Assembly: GCA_022844475.1 (NCBI GenBank)
Contig: JALHLR010000028.1
Location: 1 to 51,026 of the forward strand
DNA length: 51,026 bases
DNA from: Hyphomonadaceae bacterium
GTDB lineage: Bacteria; Pseudomonadota; Alphaproteobacteria; Caulobacterales; Hyphomonadaceae
Direction of reading: 5' to 3'
The first letter of the stretch is position 1; each line of letters begins with the position of its first letter. Under the pieces are notes generated by a model. That model saw only the letters and a program-made list of their open reading frames with translations, was not told the DNA's origin and did no database searches. Shown piece after piece: positions 35,263 to 43,741 of the stretch. The position numbers were made by a program, and so were the translations under genes.

Positions 35263-35782
35263 ATCGGGGCCAGTTCAACTCGCCAGACAGGAGCTGCGCG
35301 TCGGTGTGACGTTTCAATGTTTCCTCGACTGAACGCACATAGCGGACGAACCGGTCGGTCTGGCCTTCAGACACACCCAGATTGCGCCTCAACGATTGTT
35401 GCAGTTCCCCGTCGGCGGCGGCATCGGCAAGGGCCTCGTCATAGGCCTTGGCGCGGCCGTAGAAGGCCTCACCCATCTTCCGGATCTTCTTGCCGACGCT
35501 GAGGTCGCCGGTGCCGATATCGCGCAGGGCCTCGTCGAATCCATCGAAAAGGGCGTCGAAAACCTCCTGCGAGAGCGCCTTCCCGGCCTGCCCTGCTTCC
35601 CGCAGGCGACGGAAAACGAGTGTCCCATGCAGGCATGTCATCTCGAAACGGCCGGAAAAGTTGTCACGGGCGCCTCCCTCGAAATAGAAGTCCGGGCGTA
35701 GCGCCTGCGCCTGGATGGACTGGTGCAGCCGGTCGACCGCCCAGCGGTTTTTCTTGGGTTGGAACCAGTTGCCGAGCGCCAT
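35255..35782 (-). CDS. Ubiquinol-cytochrome c chaperone family protein (CBP3/UQCC1-like)
   Basis: This 175-residue protein matches the Ubiq_cyt_C_chap family, which in mitochondria (Cbp3/UQCC1) helps assemble cytochrome b of complex III. Family text includes RPDFYFEGGARDNFSGRFEM and a run of the type FDALFDGFDEALRDIGTGDL, followed by VGKKIRKMGEAFYGRAKAYD. No membrane segment is present. It is divergent from bamE and downstream-facing to plsX, an arrangement common in alphaproteobacteria. Confidence 0.93.
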   Translation of the reverse strand: MALGNWFQPKKNRWAVDRLHQSIQAQALRPDFYFEGGARDNFSGRFEMTCLHGTLVFRRLREAGQAGKALSQEVFDALFDGFDEALRDIGTGDLSVGKKIRKMGEAFYGRAKAYDEALADAAADGELQQSLRRNLGVSEGQTDRFVRYVRSVEETLKRHTDAQLLSGELNWPRLP

Positions 35783-35919
35783 TCACGTCCTCCAGACGAG
35801 GGCGGACCCTAGCAGGGTTCGCGCGGGGGGGAAGTTGTTGCCGATATGGAGGCGCCTGCCAGCCTTGCCAAGCTGCGCGGGCTGCCTGTACCTACCCCAC
35901 TGGTTCCGGAGTTTTCTGC

Positions 35920-36459
35920 ATGGCCCTGAAGCGTACCCGGCTTGGCCTTCTTGTTGCTACTGTCGCCGCAGCCACCGCGATGGCTGGTTGTACCGCCACG
36001 CGTGACTTCCACGGCTATGTGCCCGACCAGGCCTTCCCGGAAGACGTGAAGCCGGATGTCGACACACGCTCGACCGTTCTTGCCCGACTTGGCACGCCAT
36101 CCACCACTTCTTTGTTCAATCAGGCTGGCGAAGCCAAGGTCGCGCCCGGCAAGGAAAAGCTCTGGGTCTACATGTCATCCACCCGGGAATTGCTGGCTTT
36201 CTACTATCCGAAAGTTGTGCAGCGTTCGATCATCGCGATCCAGTTCGATGAGGAGGACGTCGTGTCCGACGTGCTCATCTACGACGCGGAGGATGGCCGC
36301 GTGCTCGACTACTCCTCGCGCATCACACCGACACGCGGCCGCGAACTTGGGATTCTGGAACAGCTTTTCGGAACACTCGGCAGCCTGCGCAATCAGCTGC
36401 CCGGCATGCAGAATCCGGACAACCGCCAGCCCGGCGACAACCCTGGCGGCCGCCAGTAG
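35920..36459 (+). CDS. bamE: Outer membrane assembly lipoprotein BamE
   Basis: BamE (SmpA/OmlA) is an outer-membrane lipoprotein of the BAM complex that folds beta-barrel proteins. The 179 residues begin MALKRTRLGLLV and have the lipobox AMAGC (Cys near 25). The fold signature is VDTRSTVLARLGTPSTTSLF near 50-70 followed by WVYMSSTRELLAF. The C-terminal 35 residues, rich in Asn, Gly and Pro, are an extension typical of alphaproteobacterial forms. GGAG precedes the ATG at 35920. A longer open frame upstream is not coding. Confidence 0.95.
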   Translation: MALKRTRLGLLVATVAAATAMAGCTATRDFHGYVPDQAFPEDVKPDVDTRSTVLARLGTPSTTSLFNQAGEAKVAPGKEKLWVYMSSTRELLAFYYPKVVQRSIIAIQFDEEDVVSDVLIYDAEDGRVLDYSSRITPTRGRELGILEQLFGTLGSLRNQLPGMQNPDNRQPGDNPGGRQ

Positions 36460-36466
36460 TCTTCGA

Positions 36467-36916
36467 TCAGGTGCGGCTGGCGATCTGCGTGAAAGTCATC
36501 GTCACCAACGCGTCCTTTTCGCCGACCACGGCATTCGCCGCTTTCAGGCATTCAGCGGCGGCGGCCTTTTCGTCGAGCTTCTTGAAATCGCCTTTGGCGT
36601 GAAGGCTGATCTTGTGTGACACCTTAACAATGGCGTCGCGGATGAAGTGCTGCTGCTCGCGATACTTCCAGACGTCCTTGCCGGGACCGGCAAGCATGCG
36701 GGCGCTGATGAACAGGTAGTTCTTGAGCTTCCGCTTTTCGTCGAACACAGGAAACACCATGCCGCCCAGTTCAACCGAGCGGGCGATATCGGCCTCGCTC
36801 GTTTCATCGGGAGCCGCTCCGTGGTCCTGCGCGTGGGCGGGAGCAGTGGCGGCAACTGCCACGGCGGCGGTGGTCAAGGAAGCAGCGGCGAGTAGATCAC
36901 GACGGGAGATACGCAT
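36467..36916 (-). CDS. Tat-exported periplasmic protein of unknown function
   Basis: This 149-residue protein has a twin-arginine signal (RISRRDLLAAASL, then AAVAVAATAPAHAQ, cleavage near residue 29). The mature 120 residues are conserved-looking (GGMVFPVFDEKRKLKNYLFI, then DVWKYREQQHFIRDAIVKVSHK) and remind me of proteins distantly like FliL, but no family can be named. It is the last gene of the operon that starts at glyA, 35 bp after thiL. Confidence 0.82.
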   Translation of the reverse strand: MRISRRDLLAAASLTTAAVAVAATAPAHAQDHGAAPDETSEADIARSVELGGMVFPVFDEKRKLKNYLFISARMLAGPGKDVWKYREQQHFIRDAIVKVSHKISLHAKGDFKKLDEKAAAAECLKAANAVVGEKDALVTMTFTQIASRT

Positions 36917-36951
36917 TCCCCGAGTCTGCCGCGCAATGGTTTAGGCTGCGT

Positions 36952-37923
36952 TTACGATTGGGCCGGATCGCGGAAATGACGCCAGCCGGCTGCCTCGAAC
37001 TTCAGGGGTTGATTGTGCGCATCGAGCACGAAAACGCCCTCGCCCGCCATCACAACGCCGATGCGGGTCAGTTTCGTGCCGCTGCTTATAATCGCTTTCC
37101 GGGCGGCCTGCGGCGCGGTGAAAAGCGTCTGGTAGTCGTCCCCGCCCGTCAGCAGGTCGCGCAGGTCAGCCTTGCCGTTCCCGATATAGTGGCTCGCCGT
37201 CGCGCTGAGCGGCACAAGGGACGCCCCGATGAGCATCCTCACCGACGAGGCTTCGGCGATGTGTGCGGCGTCCGCCACCAGGCCGTCCGACACATCGATG
37301 CTGGCGCTCGCGCGGGCGCCGATGAGATCAGCGAAAGGCAGGCGCGGGGGCTCGGGAACGCGGTAACGGGAGACCAGCTGGTTGTGAGCTTCCGCAATCA
37401 ATGGGCCGAGGGCGCCGGTCGCCGCCTGCAGTCCGAGCCAGCTGTCGCCTATGTCTCCCGTGACCCAGATATCTTCGCCCGGCTTTGCTCCCGACCGGCG
37501 AACCGGCCCGCGCCCACCAACCCTTCCGAGCAGAGTGAGCGAGAGTGTGAGCTGTCCGTCCGTCGATGTGGTGTCGCCGCCGACAAGGTGAGCGCCCCAG
37601 CGCTGGAGGTCCTTCCCGAGGCCACGCGCGAAGTCTTCCAGCTGTTCATGCGGGCGGCCTTTCGGCCAGACCAGCGCGACCAGCGCGGCATCAGGCTTGC
37701 CGCCCTTGGCGATGATGTCAGAGACGTTCACCCGGACGAGCTTCTGAGCGACGGTGTCGAGCGGATCGTCGGGCAGGAAATGCACGCCTTCGACGATCGC
37801 GTCCTTGGTGACGATCAGACCGGGGGCGATTTCGGCGACGTCGTCGCGAAGATCATCGGCGCCGGGCGATGTGACGAGCGGAGCGAAGTAGCGCCGGATG
37901 AGATCGAACTCATCCATCGGCAT
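36952..37923 (-). CDS. thiL: Thiamine-monophosphate kinase
   Basis: ThiL phosphorylates thiamine monophosphate to the active diphosphate. The 323 residues show the acidic metal-binding segment near the N-terminus (DDLRDDVAEI), the conserved VEGVHFLPDDPL, RVNVSDIIAKGGKPDAALVALV, GGDTTSTDGQLTLSLTLLG and SIDVSDGLVADAAHIAEAS. It follows nusB directly, with the ATG one base inside the nusB stop. Position after nusB is the standard order for this gene. Confidence 0.95.
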   Translation of the reverse strand: MPMDEFDLIRRYFAPLVTSPGADDLRDDVAEIAPGLIVTKDAIVEGVHFLPDDPLDTVAQKLVRVNVSDIIAKGGKPDAALVALVWPKGRPHEQLEDFARGLGKDLQRWGAHLVGGDTTSTDGQLTLSLTLLGRVGGRGPVRRSGAKPGEDIWVTGDIGDSWLGLQAATGALGPLIAEAHNQLVSRYRVPEPPRLPFADLIGARASASIDVSDGLVADAAHIAEASSVRMLIGASLVPLSATASHYIGNGKADLRDLLTGGDDYQTLFTAPQAARKAIISSGTKLTRIGVVMAGEGVFVLDAHNQPLKFEAAGWRHFRDPAQS

Positions 37924-38399
37924 CAGCCGCGAATGTCGCGCGAGACCGCGTCGAGGAGGCCGTTGATGAATTTGGGCTCGGCCCCTTCGAAGAAGGCGTG
38001 GGCGAGAGAAACGTATTCGTCGAGAATGATCTGCGACGGCAGGCTGATCTCGGCGATCAGCTCGTAGACGCCGGCGCGGAGGATTGCGCGGGATGTGGCG
38101 TCGAGGCGTTCGATTTTCCAGCCCGAAGCGAGACGTTTCATGATGGCGGAGTCGATGGCTTCCTGGCGTTCGACGACGCCGAGCACGATTGACTTGAAGA
38201 TGTCCGGATCAGCTTCCTCGACGGGCTCACCCTCGTCGTTGAGGCCGAGACGGTCTTCCATGAAGTCGGCGACGACGGAGCGCGCCGACTGTTCGGTCTG
38301 CTCCATCTGGTAGAGCGCCTGCACGCCGGCGAGTCGCGCACCGGCGCGACGTGCGGCGAGCAGCTTGCGTTCCGCGTCGGCGATGGCGGCGTTACTCAT
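37923..38399 (-). CDS. nusB: Transcription antitermination factor NusB
   Basis: NusB binds boxA RNA with NusE in rRNA antitermination. The 158 residues are all-helical, with RRAGARLAGVQALYQMEQTE at the front and the C-terminal signature LRAGVYELIAEISLPSQIIL followed by ISLAHAFFEG-like text (EYVSLAHAFFEGAEPKFING). It overlaps the ribH end by 8 bp and thiL by one base. The ribH-nusB-thiL order is conserved across alphaproteobacteria. Confidence 0.95.
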   Translation of the reverse strand: MSNAAIADAERKLLAARRAGARLAGVQALYQMEQTEQSARSVVADFMEDRLGLNDEGEPVEEADPDIFKSIVLGVVERQEAIDSAIMKRLASGWKIERLDATSRAILRAGVYELIAEISLPSQIILDEYVSLAHAFFEGAEPKFINGLLDAVSRDIRG

Positions 38400-38844
38400 C
38401 GCCGTCCTCGATCAACTTGTTGAAGCGATAGGACAGGCCGACCATGCGGAGAACCGCGGCGACGACTTCGGCGCCCTTGTTCTTCTGCTTGCGGTCGGCG
38501 CGGACACGGGCCTGGGTCTCGTTCTCGCAAGTGAGCACGCCGAAGCCGAGCGGGACGCCGGAGATCGACAGCTCCATCAGGCCTCGGGCGACATGATTGG
38601 TGATGAGGTCGTAATGGCTCGTCTCGCCGCGCAGCACGCAACCGAGCGCCACGAAGCCATCCCATTCGCCAGTGCCGGCGGCCATGGCGATGGCCGCGGG
38701 AATTTCGAACGCGCCGGGGACTTCGAGAAACTCATAGGTTGCACCGACCTTCTCGAGGCCTTCGACGACACCCGCCTCCAGCTCCGCCGAGATATGGGCG
38801 TAGTAGCGCGACGTCACGATCAGGATGCGCGGGGCGTTGGCCAT
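38392..38844 (-). CDS. ribH: 6,7-dimethyl-8-ribityllumazine synthase
   Basis: RibH condenses the ribitylaminouracil with dihydroxybutanone phosphate, the penultimate step of riboflavin synthesis. The 150 residues include VPGAFEIPAAI near 45, the catalytic His in LRGETSHYDLI near 80, and GVPLGFGVLTCENETQA. The ATG at 38844 has GGAG upstream and lies one base beyond the ribB stop. It functions as a pentamer or icosahedral capsid in the family. Confidence 0.95.
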   Translation of the reverse strand: MANAPRILIVTSRYYAHISAELEAGVVEGLEKVGATYEFLEVPGAFEIPAAIAMAAGTGEWDGFVALGCVLRGETSHYDLITNHVARGLMELSISGVPLGFGVLTCENETQARVRADRKQKNKGAEVVAAVLRMVGLSYRFNKLIEDGDE

Positions 38845-38845
38845 C

Positions 38846-39985
38846 TCAGTCTCCGTCGATGCGGCGCCAGCCCTCGACCGTAAGGCCGTATCCGTCAAGG
38901 CCCGGCAGGACGTTGGGGCGGGTATTGCTCATCAGGATCATGCGACGGACGCCAAGATCCTTAAGGATCTGGGCCCCTACGCCGTACTCGCGCAGCGGGT
39001 GAGCCGCATCACCTGAAGGCTGTATGTCCTGACCACCGAGCGCCCGGGCGATTTCCTCGCCCATGCCCATGCGGACAAATACGGCGACGCCGGGCTCTTC
39101 TGAAGCTGAAAGCTTCTCCATGGCGCGGCGGACAAGGCCTTCCCGTTTGCCGGCTTCGCCGAGGAAGTCGGCGAGGAAGTCGACCCGGTGGACACGCACG
39201 AGCGCGGGCTGGTCGCCCTGGATGCGACCTTTCACCAGCGCGATGTGTTCGGCGCCGTCGAGTGTGTTGCGGAACACGATGACGCGGAACTTGCCGCCCC
39301 ATGCGCTCTCGAAGTCGCTCTCGAGGCGGCGCTCGAGGAAGCGGTCGTGGCGGCGGCGCCAGGCGATTAGGTCGGCAATGGTGCCAATCTTGAGGCCGTG
39401 AAGCTGGGCGAACGTCACCAGTTCCGGCAGGCGCGCCATCGTGCCGTCGTCGTTCATGATCTCGCAGATGACGGCGGCGGGATAGAGTCCGGCCAGCCGC
39501 GAAATGTCGACGCTGGCTTCTGTATGGCCGGCGCGGACGAGCACACCGCCTTCGCGGGCGACGAGTGGAAACACGTGGCCGGGCGAGACGATGTCCTGTG
39601 CCCCCTTGGTCGGGTCGATGGCAACGGCGATGGTGTGGGCGCGGTCGTGCGCCGAGATGCCCGTGGTGACGCCTTCGCGCGCCTCGATCGAGACGGTGAA
39701 GGCGGTCTTCATGCTCTCGCGGTTCTCGCGCGCCATCATGTCGAGGTCGAGCGTGCGGGCGCGGTCGCGTGTCACTGACAGGCAGATCAGGCCGCGACCG
39801 TGCTTGGCCATGAAGTTGACCTGCGCAGGCGTGGCAAACTGGGCCGGGATGATGAGGTCACCCTCGTTCTCGCGATCCTCGGCGTCGACCAGAATGTACA
39901 TCCGGCCGTTGCGCGCTTCCTCGACGATCTCCTCGATCGGCGAGATAGCGGCGGAGAAATCGTACTTTTCCACGTGGTCCTTCAT
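38846..39985 (-). CDS. ribB: RibB (DHBP synthase) with a degenerate GTP cyclohydrolase II domain
   Basis: The N-terminal half (about residues 10-210) is a normal 3,4-dihydroxy-2-butanone 4-phosphate synthase: ILVDAEDRENEGDLIIPA, SPGHVFPLVAREGGVLVRAGHTEASVD and CEIMNDDGTMARLPEL. The C-terminal half (about 215-379) aligns with GTP cyclohydrolase II, but the zinc-binding cysteines are gone: where CLTGDVFGSLRCDCG stands in real enzymes, this has VDFLADFLGEAGKREG. The QEGRGIG motif is also replaced (GMGEEIARALG). It corresponds to the RibBX type, a DHBP synthase carrying a non-catalytic domain. The start overlaps the ribE stop (ATGA). Confidence 0.93.
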   Translation of the reverse strand: MKDHVEKYDFSAAISPIEEIVEEARNGRMYILVDAEDRENEGDLIIPAQFATPAQVNFMAKHGRGLICLSVTRDRARTLDLDMMARENRESMKTAFTVSIEAREGVTTGISAHDRAHTIAVAIDPTKGAQDIVSPGHVFPLVAREGGVLVRAGHTEASVDISRLAGLYPAAVICEIMNDDGTMARLPELVTFAQLHGLKIGTIADLIAWRRRHDRFLERRLESDFESAWGGKFRVIVFRNTLDGAEHIALVKGRIQGDQPALVRVHRVDFLADFLGEAGKREGLVRRAMEKLSASEEPGVAVFVRMGMGEEIARALGGQDIQPSGDAAHPLREYGVGAQILKDLGVRRMILMSNTRPNVLPGLDGYGLTVEGWRRIDGD

Positions 39986-40608
39986 CGTCCTGCCTGACGC
40001 CATTCAAGCATGCGAGCCACATAGCGCGCCAGCATGTCGACTTCCAGATTGACGCGATCGCCCTCTTTGAGCGCGCCGAGCGTGGTAACCTGCCATGTAT
40101 GCGGAATGATCGCGACTTCGAACCAGTCCAAAGCGTCGCTTTGCCCCACGACCGATACGGTCAATGACACACCGTCAACAGTGATCGAGCCTTTCTCGGC
40201 CAGAAATTTCGCCAGAGGTTCGGCGATCTCGATGCGGATGCGGCGGCTGTCGCCATCGGGCGTGACTGAGCGGACGCGGCCCAGGCCATCGACATGGCCG
40301 TAGACGAGATGGCCGCCCAGCTCATCGCCGAGCTTGAGCGACAGTTCGAGGTTTACTGGTGATCCGGCCGTCCAGCCTCCCAGCGTGGTTCGGGAAAGAG
40401 TCTCGGGGATGGCTTCGACCGTCCACCACGAACCGGCTTCGGTCGGACCGAATTCCACGACGGTCAGGCAGACGCCGGAATGTTCGATGGAGGCGCCCAA
40501 CTGGATGGACGATTCCGGATAGCGGCTTTCGACGCGGAGGCGACGAATGCCGTTGGCGTCCTCGACGGAGGTCACGCGGCCGATATCGGTGACAAGACCG
40601 GTGAACAT
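39982..40608 (-). CDS. ribE: Riboflavin synthase alpha chain
   Basis: Riboflavin synthase dismutates two lumazine molecules to riboflavin. The 208 residues form the typical tandem of lumazine-binding domains. The first begins MFTGLVTDIGRVTSV and holds SIEHSGVCLTVVE; the second begins GHLVYGHVDGLGRVRSV and holds GSITVDGVSLTVSVV. The start follows the upstream reductase stop with a one-base gap. It lies within the rib operon. Confidence 0.95.
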   Translation of the reverse strand: MFTGLVTDIGRVTSVEDANGIRRLRVESRYPESSIQLGASIEHSGVCLTVVEFGPTEAGSWWTVEAIPETLSRTTLGGWTAGSPVNLELSLKLGDELGGHLVYGHVDGLGRVRSVTPDGDSRRIRIEIAEPLAKFLAEKGSITVDGVSLTVSVVGQSDALDWFEVAIIPHTWQVTTLGALKEGDRVNLEVDMLARYVARMLEWRQAGR

Positions 40609-40609
40609 C

Positions 40610-41299
40610 TCAGATTTTCCGCACGTAGCTTTCCCAGAGGTCGGCGCCGACCTCTTTCACGCTGATGCGCTGATAAATGGGCGCTGCAGCGAGCTTCTCC
40701 AAGCCCAGTCCGCCGAGGCATGGGCGCGCATCTCCGCCTAACAGAATGGAGGCACGGAACCACTCGATGCGGTCCACCACGCCTGCCCGCATGAACGAAA
40801 CGGCAAGTTGCCCGCCGCCCTCGACCATCAGCGATGACACGCGCGCGCGCGCGGCGGCCTCGAGGATGCCCGAGATGGCGAGATGACCGGTCGCGAGGTC
40901 TGGCGGGGTCATCCAGTATTGCAGGCCGCGCTCGGACGGCCAGCCAAGCGCGTCGAGATCGGTGGTTTCCAGGGTGGCGATGGCGACGGGGCCTAGTGAC
41001 ACGGTGCGGAAAATTCTCGCGTTTGGCGAGAGGCGCCCGCGGCCGTCGGCGACGATGCGCAGCGGTTGCTTGCGCGGCATCGGATCGAGGCGCGCGGTCA
41101 GTTCGGGATCGTCGGCGAGCACGGTTTCCGAGCCGACAATGACCGCGTCGTGGGCGGCGCGCAGCTTGTGCGTTTCGAGACGGGCTTCGGCGCCGGTGAT
41201 CCACTTGCTCTCGCCGTTCGCCAGCGCGATCCGACCGTCGAGCGAGGTGGCTAGCTTCAGCGTAATGGACGGGCGGGCGGAGAGAGCACCGGGGCTCAT
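40610..41299 (-). CDS. RibD-type reductase domain protein without the deaminase domain
   Basis: This 229-residue protein matches the C-terminal reductase half of RibD: ITLKLATSLDGRIALANGES, KWITGAEARLETHKLRAAHDAVIVGSETVLADDPELTAR (read in parts) and LMVEGGGQLAVSFMRAGVVD. The family reduces the ribosylaminopyrimidine to the ribityl form with NADPH. The N-terminal zinc deaminase (HAE and PCXXC motifs, about 145 residues) is missing. The start is firmly set by the ATGA overlap with nrdR, so the shortness is not a wrong start. It could be a true reductase paired with a separate deaminase, or a paralogue with another role. Confidence 0.9.
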   Translation of the reverse strand: MSPGALSARPSITLKLATSLDGRIALANGESKWITGAEARLETHKLRAAHDAVIVGSETVLADDPELTARLDPMPRKQPLRIVADGRGRLSPNARIFRTVSLGPVAIATLETTDLDALGWPSERGLQYWMTPPDLATGHLAISGILEAAARARVSSLMVEGGGQLAVSFMRAGVVDRIEWFRASILLGGDARPCLGGLGLEKLAAAPIYQRISVKEVGADLWESYVRKI

Positions 41300-41769
41300 T
41301 CCTTCACATCGCCTTCGTCGTCGCGGCTCTGGGAGGCGATGAAGCCAGCGAAGTCGGCTGGCGTCTTGAAGTCCTTGTAGACTGACGCGTAGCGGATGAA
41401 GCCGACGGGGTCGAGCGTGGAGAGGGACTCCATCACCATCTCGCCAATGTCGGATGTCTTGATTTCGGTCTCGCCCATGTTCTCAAGCTGGCGGACGATG
41501 CCAGAGATCATGTGGTCGAGCTGGTCTTCGCTGACGGGACGTTTCTGGAGAGCGACTTTGAGGGAGCGGCGCAGCTTGTCGCGCTCGAACACGGCCTTGC
41601 GGCCGTCGCGCTTGACAACGATCAGGTCGCGAAGCTGCACGCGCTCGAATGTGGTGAAGCGTCCGCCGCAATTGTTGCAGCCGCGCCGGCGCCGGACGGC
41701 CGCGTCTTCCTCGGCGGGCCGCGAGTCTTTGACGACCGAGTCAGCCGTGCCGCAATACGGACAGCGCAA
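41296..41769 (-). CDS. nrdR: Transcriptional regulator NrdR
   Basis: NrdR represses ribonucleotide reductase genes in response to ATP/dATP. The 157 residues carry the zinc ribbon CPYCGTADSVVKDSR with CNNCGGRFTTFERV near 31, then an ATP-cone domain (about 49-139; VVKRDGRKAVFERDKLRRSL). It starts at TTG 41769 with GGGGG upstream, 14 bp after glyA. The glyA-nrdR-rib order is common in alphaproteobacteria. Confidence 0.95.
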   Translation of the reverse strand: MRCPYCGTADSVVKDSRPAEEDAAVRRRRGCNNCGGRFTTFERVQLRDLIVVKRDGRKAVFERDKLRRSLKVALQKRPVSEDQLDHMISGIVRQLENMGETEIKTSDIGEMVMESLSTLDPVGFIRYASVYKDFKTPADFAGFIASQSRDDEGDVKE

Positions 41770-41783
41770 AAATCACCCCCGGA

Positions 41784-43082
41784 TCAGCCCCATGGGCCCG
41801 AATAGATCGGGAAGCGGGCGGTCAGCGCCTTAACTTCCTCGCGCACTTTGGTCTCGATTGCCGACGTGTCGCCGCCCCTTGCGAGGGCGTCGACGACTTC
41901 GATCATCCACGCGCCAACCTGCTTGAACTCGTCCTTGCCAAAGCCGCGCGTGGTGGCGGCAGGCGAACCGACGCGGACACCCGATGTAACCATCGGCTTT
42001 TCCGGATCGGAAGGAACGCCGTTCTTGTTGCAGGTGATGTAGGCGCGCTCGAGTGCCTTCTCGGTGTCGTTGCCCTTAACGCCTTTCGGGCGGAGGTCGA
42101 CCAGCATCAGGTGTGTGTCTGTGCCGCCCGAGACGATGTCGAGGCCACCGGCCTTCAACGTCTGGGCCAGCACGTTGGCGTTGTCGATCACTGCTTGCGC
42201 GTAGGCCTTGAAGGTAGGCTTGAGAGCCTCCCCGAAAGCAACGGCCTTGCCGGCAATGACGTGCATCAGCGGGCCGCCCTGGATACCGGGGAACACGGCC
42301 GAGTTCACCTTCTTGGCGATGTCGGCGTCGTTGGTCAGCACCATGCCACCGCGCGGGCCGCGCAGCGTCTTGTGGGTGGTGGTCGTGACAACATGCGCAT
42401 GACCCAGCGGGCTGGGGATCAGGCCGGCGGCAACAAGTCCGGCGAAGTGGGCCATGTCGACCATGAAGATTGCGCCGACTTCGTCTGCGATCTGGCGGAA
42501 GGCTGCAAAGTCGATGGTCCGGGAGTAGGCAGAGCCGCCCGCGATGATGATTTTGGGCGAGGCAGCTTTTGCGGTCTTGCGGACTTCGTCGAAATCGATG
42601 CGGCCGTCCTGGAGGCGAACACCGTAGGAATGGGCCGCGAACCATTTGCCGGACTGATTGGCTTTCGCACCGTGGGTCAGGTGGCCGCCGGCGTCGAGGC
42701 TCATGCCGAGGATGGGGTCGCCGGGTTTGATCAGGGCCGTAAAGACGGCCTGGTTGGCCTGGCTGCCGGAGGACGGCTGGACGTTGGCGAACTCGCAGCC
42801 GAACAGTGCCTTGGCGCGGTCGATGGCAAGGGTTTCGACCTCGTCAACGAACTCGCAGCCGCCATAGTAACGCTTGCCCGGGTACCCTTCGGCGTACTTG
42901 TTGGTCAGGATCGATCCCTGGGCCTGGAGGACGGCGCGGGACACGATGTTCTCGGACGCGATAAGCTCGATTTCGTGTGCCTGGCGGCCGAGTTCTTCAC
43001 CAATCCATTTGGCGATTACGGGGTCGGTTTCGGCAAGGCCGGTGGCGAAAAACCCTCCTCTAAGGGTGCTCGACTGGCTCAT
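41784..43082 (-). CDS. glyA: Serine hydroxymethyltransferase
   Basis: GlyA interconverts serine and glycine, loading tetrahydrofolate with a one-carbon unit. The 432 residues start [16 protein letters not shown] and include [10 protein letters not shown] near 46, [18 protein letters not shown] near 68, the PLP lysine in [16 protein letters not shown] near 240, and [14 protein letters not shown] near 375. The ATG at 43082 is favoured over a 22-residue longer frame. It heads the nine-gene minus-strand operon. Confidence 0.96.
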   Translation of the reverse strand: MSQSSTLRGGFFATGLAETDPVIAKWIGEELGRQAHEIELIASENIVSRAVLQAQGSILTNKYAEGYPGKRYYGGCEFVDEVETLAIDRAKALFGCEFANVQPSSGSQANQAVFTALIKPGDPILGMSLDAGGHLTHGAKANQSGKWFAAHSYGVRLQDGRIDFDEVRKTAKAASPKIIIAGGSAYSRTIDFAAFRQIADEVGAIFMVDMAHFAGLVAAGLIPSPLGHAHVVTTTTHKTLRGPRGGMVLTNDADIAKKVNSAVFPGIQGGPLMHVIAGKAVAFGEALKPTFKAYAQAVIDNANVLAQTLKAGGLDIVSGGTDTHLMLVDLRPKGVKGNDTEKALERAYITCNKNGVPSDPEKPMVTSGVRVGSPAATTRGFGKDEFKQVGAWMIEVVDALARGGDTSAIETKVREEVKALTARFPIYSGPWG

Positions 43083-43202
43083 CGGCGCGACTCCACGGGG
43101 TTTGGGGCGGGATGACCGGGCGATACGGGCTCGCCCCTCGGTTGGCAAGTCCGGGCTGTTTCTGGCTGCGTATCCGGTAACACTTTAGGCCTGAGATCGA
43201 CC

Positions 43203-43216
43203 GGAATCGGTATTCC
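43203..43216. promoter_or_regulatory. Inverted repeat GGAAT-N4-ATTCC between glyA and mucR
   Basis: A perfect 5-bp dyad, GGAAT (43203-43207) and ATTCC (43212-43216), lies in the 227-bp divergent interval. It could serve as an operator for either gene, for example in MucR autoregulation, but this is only suggested by position. Confidence 0.3.
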
Positions 43217-43309
43217 CGGTTAAGGTCGTGGTCAGGGAGTTGATTGTCTCTTGCCTTGACTTGGCCCCGGCTGCGTTTTGCGGCGTACAGGGGCGGCTGG
43301 GGTAGTAGA

Positions 43310-43741
43310 ATGCAAGACGAAACCAGTAGTTCGCCTGCCAAGAACGAACAATTGCTCCGAATGACTTCCGAGATTGTGGCATCTTTCGTATCCAACAACG
43401 TCGTGACGTCGGAAACTCTTCCTGACGTCATACGGTCTGTTTACCGGACAATGTCGTCGCTGGTGGGGTCCGGGGAGTCCCGCGCCGAGGAGCGACTGAA
43501 GCCGGCGGTGCCGATTTCAAAGTCGGTTTCCAACGACCACATTATCTGCCTCGAGGATGGCAAGAAGCTGAAGATGCTGAAGCGGTATCTTCGCTCGAAG
43601 TACGATATGAGCCCGGACGACTATCGCCGGCGCTGGGGTCTGCCGGCCGACTATCCGATGGTGGCGCCCAGCTATACCGAGCGCAGGTCGGAGTTCGCCA
43701 AGCGAATCGGGCTGGGCAAGGGTGTGCGCAAGGGTCGCTAG
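43310..43741 (+). CDS. MucR/Ros family transcriptional regulator
   Basis: This 143-residue global regulator belongs to the MucR/Ros family of alphaproteobacteria, which control exopolysaccharide, motility and cell-cycle genes. The C-terminal half is family-typical: HIICLEDGKKLKMLKRYLRS, then MSPDDYRRRWGLPADYPMVAP and RSEFAKRIGLGKG. The classical zinc ligands are only partly kept: one Cys remains (CLED), the second is Asp, and the histidines of KRHL...H are Tyr (KRYLRSKY). The ATG at 43310 lies before MQDETSSSPAKNEQL; a 22-residue longer frame is rejected. It converges with the next gene in CTAG. Confidence 0.92.
   Translation: MQDETSSSPAKNEQLLRMTSEIVASFVSNNVVTSETLPDVIRSVYRTMSSLVGSGESRAEERLKPAVPISKSVSNDHIICLEDGKKLKMLKRYLRSKYDMSPDDYRRRWGLPADYPMVAPSYTERRSEFAKRIGLGKGVRKGR

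Noticed and set aside
42111..43115. 334-residue plus-strand open frame opposite glyA
   Set aside because: Antisense shadow of a strongly supported gene.
43083..43309. Possible riboswitch upstream of the glyA-nrdR-rib operon
   Set aside because: No FMN element text (such as the conserved CCCACCGGCGG region), glycine or TPP riboswitch signature could be seen.
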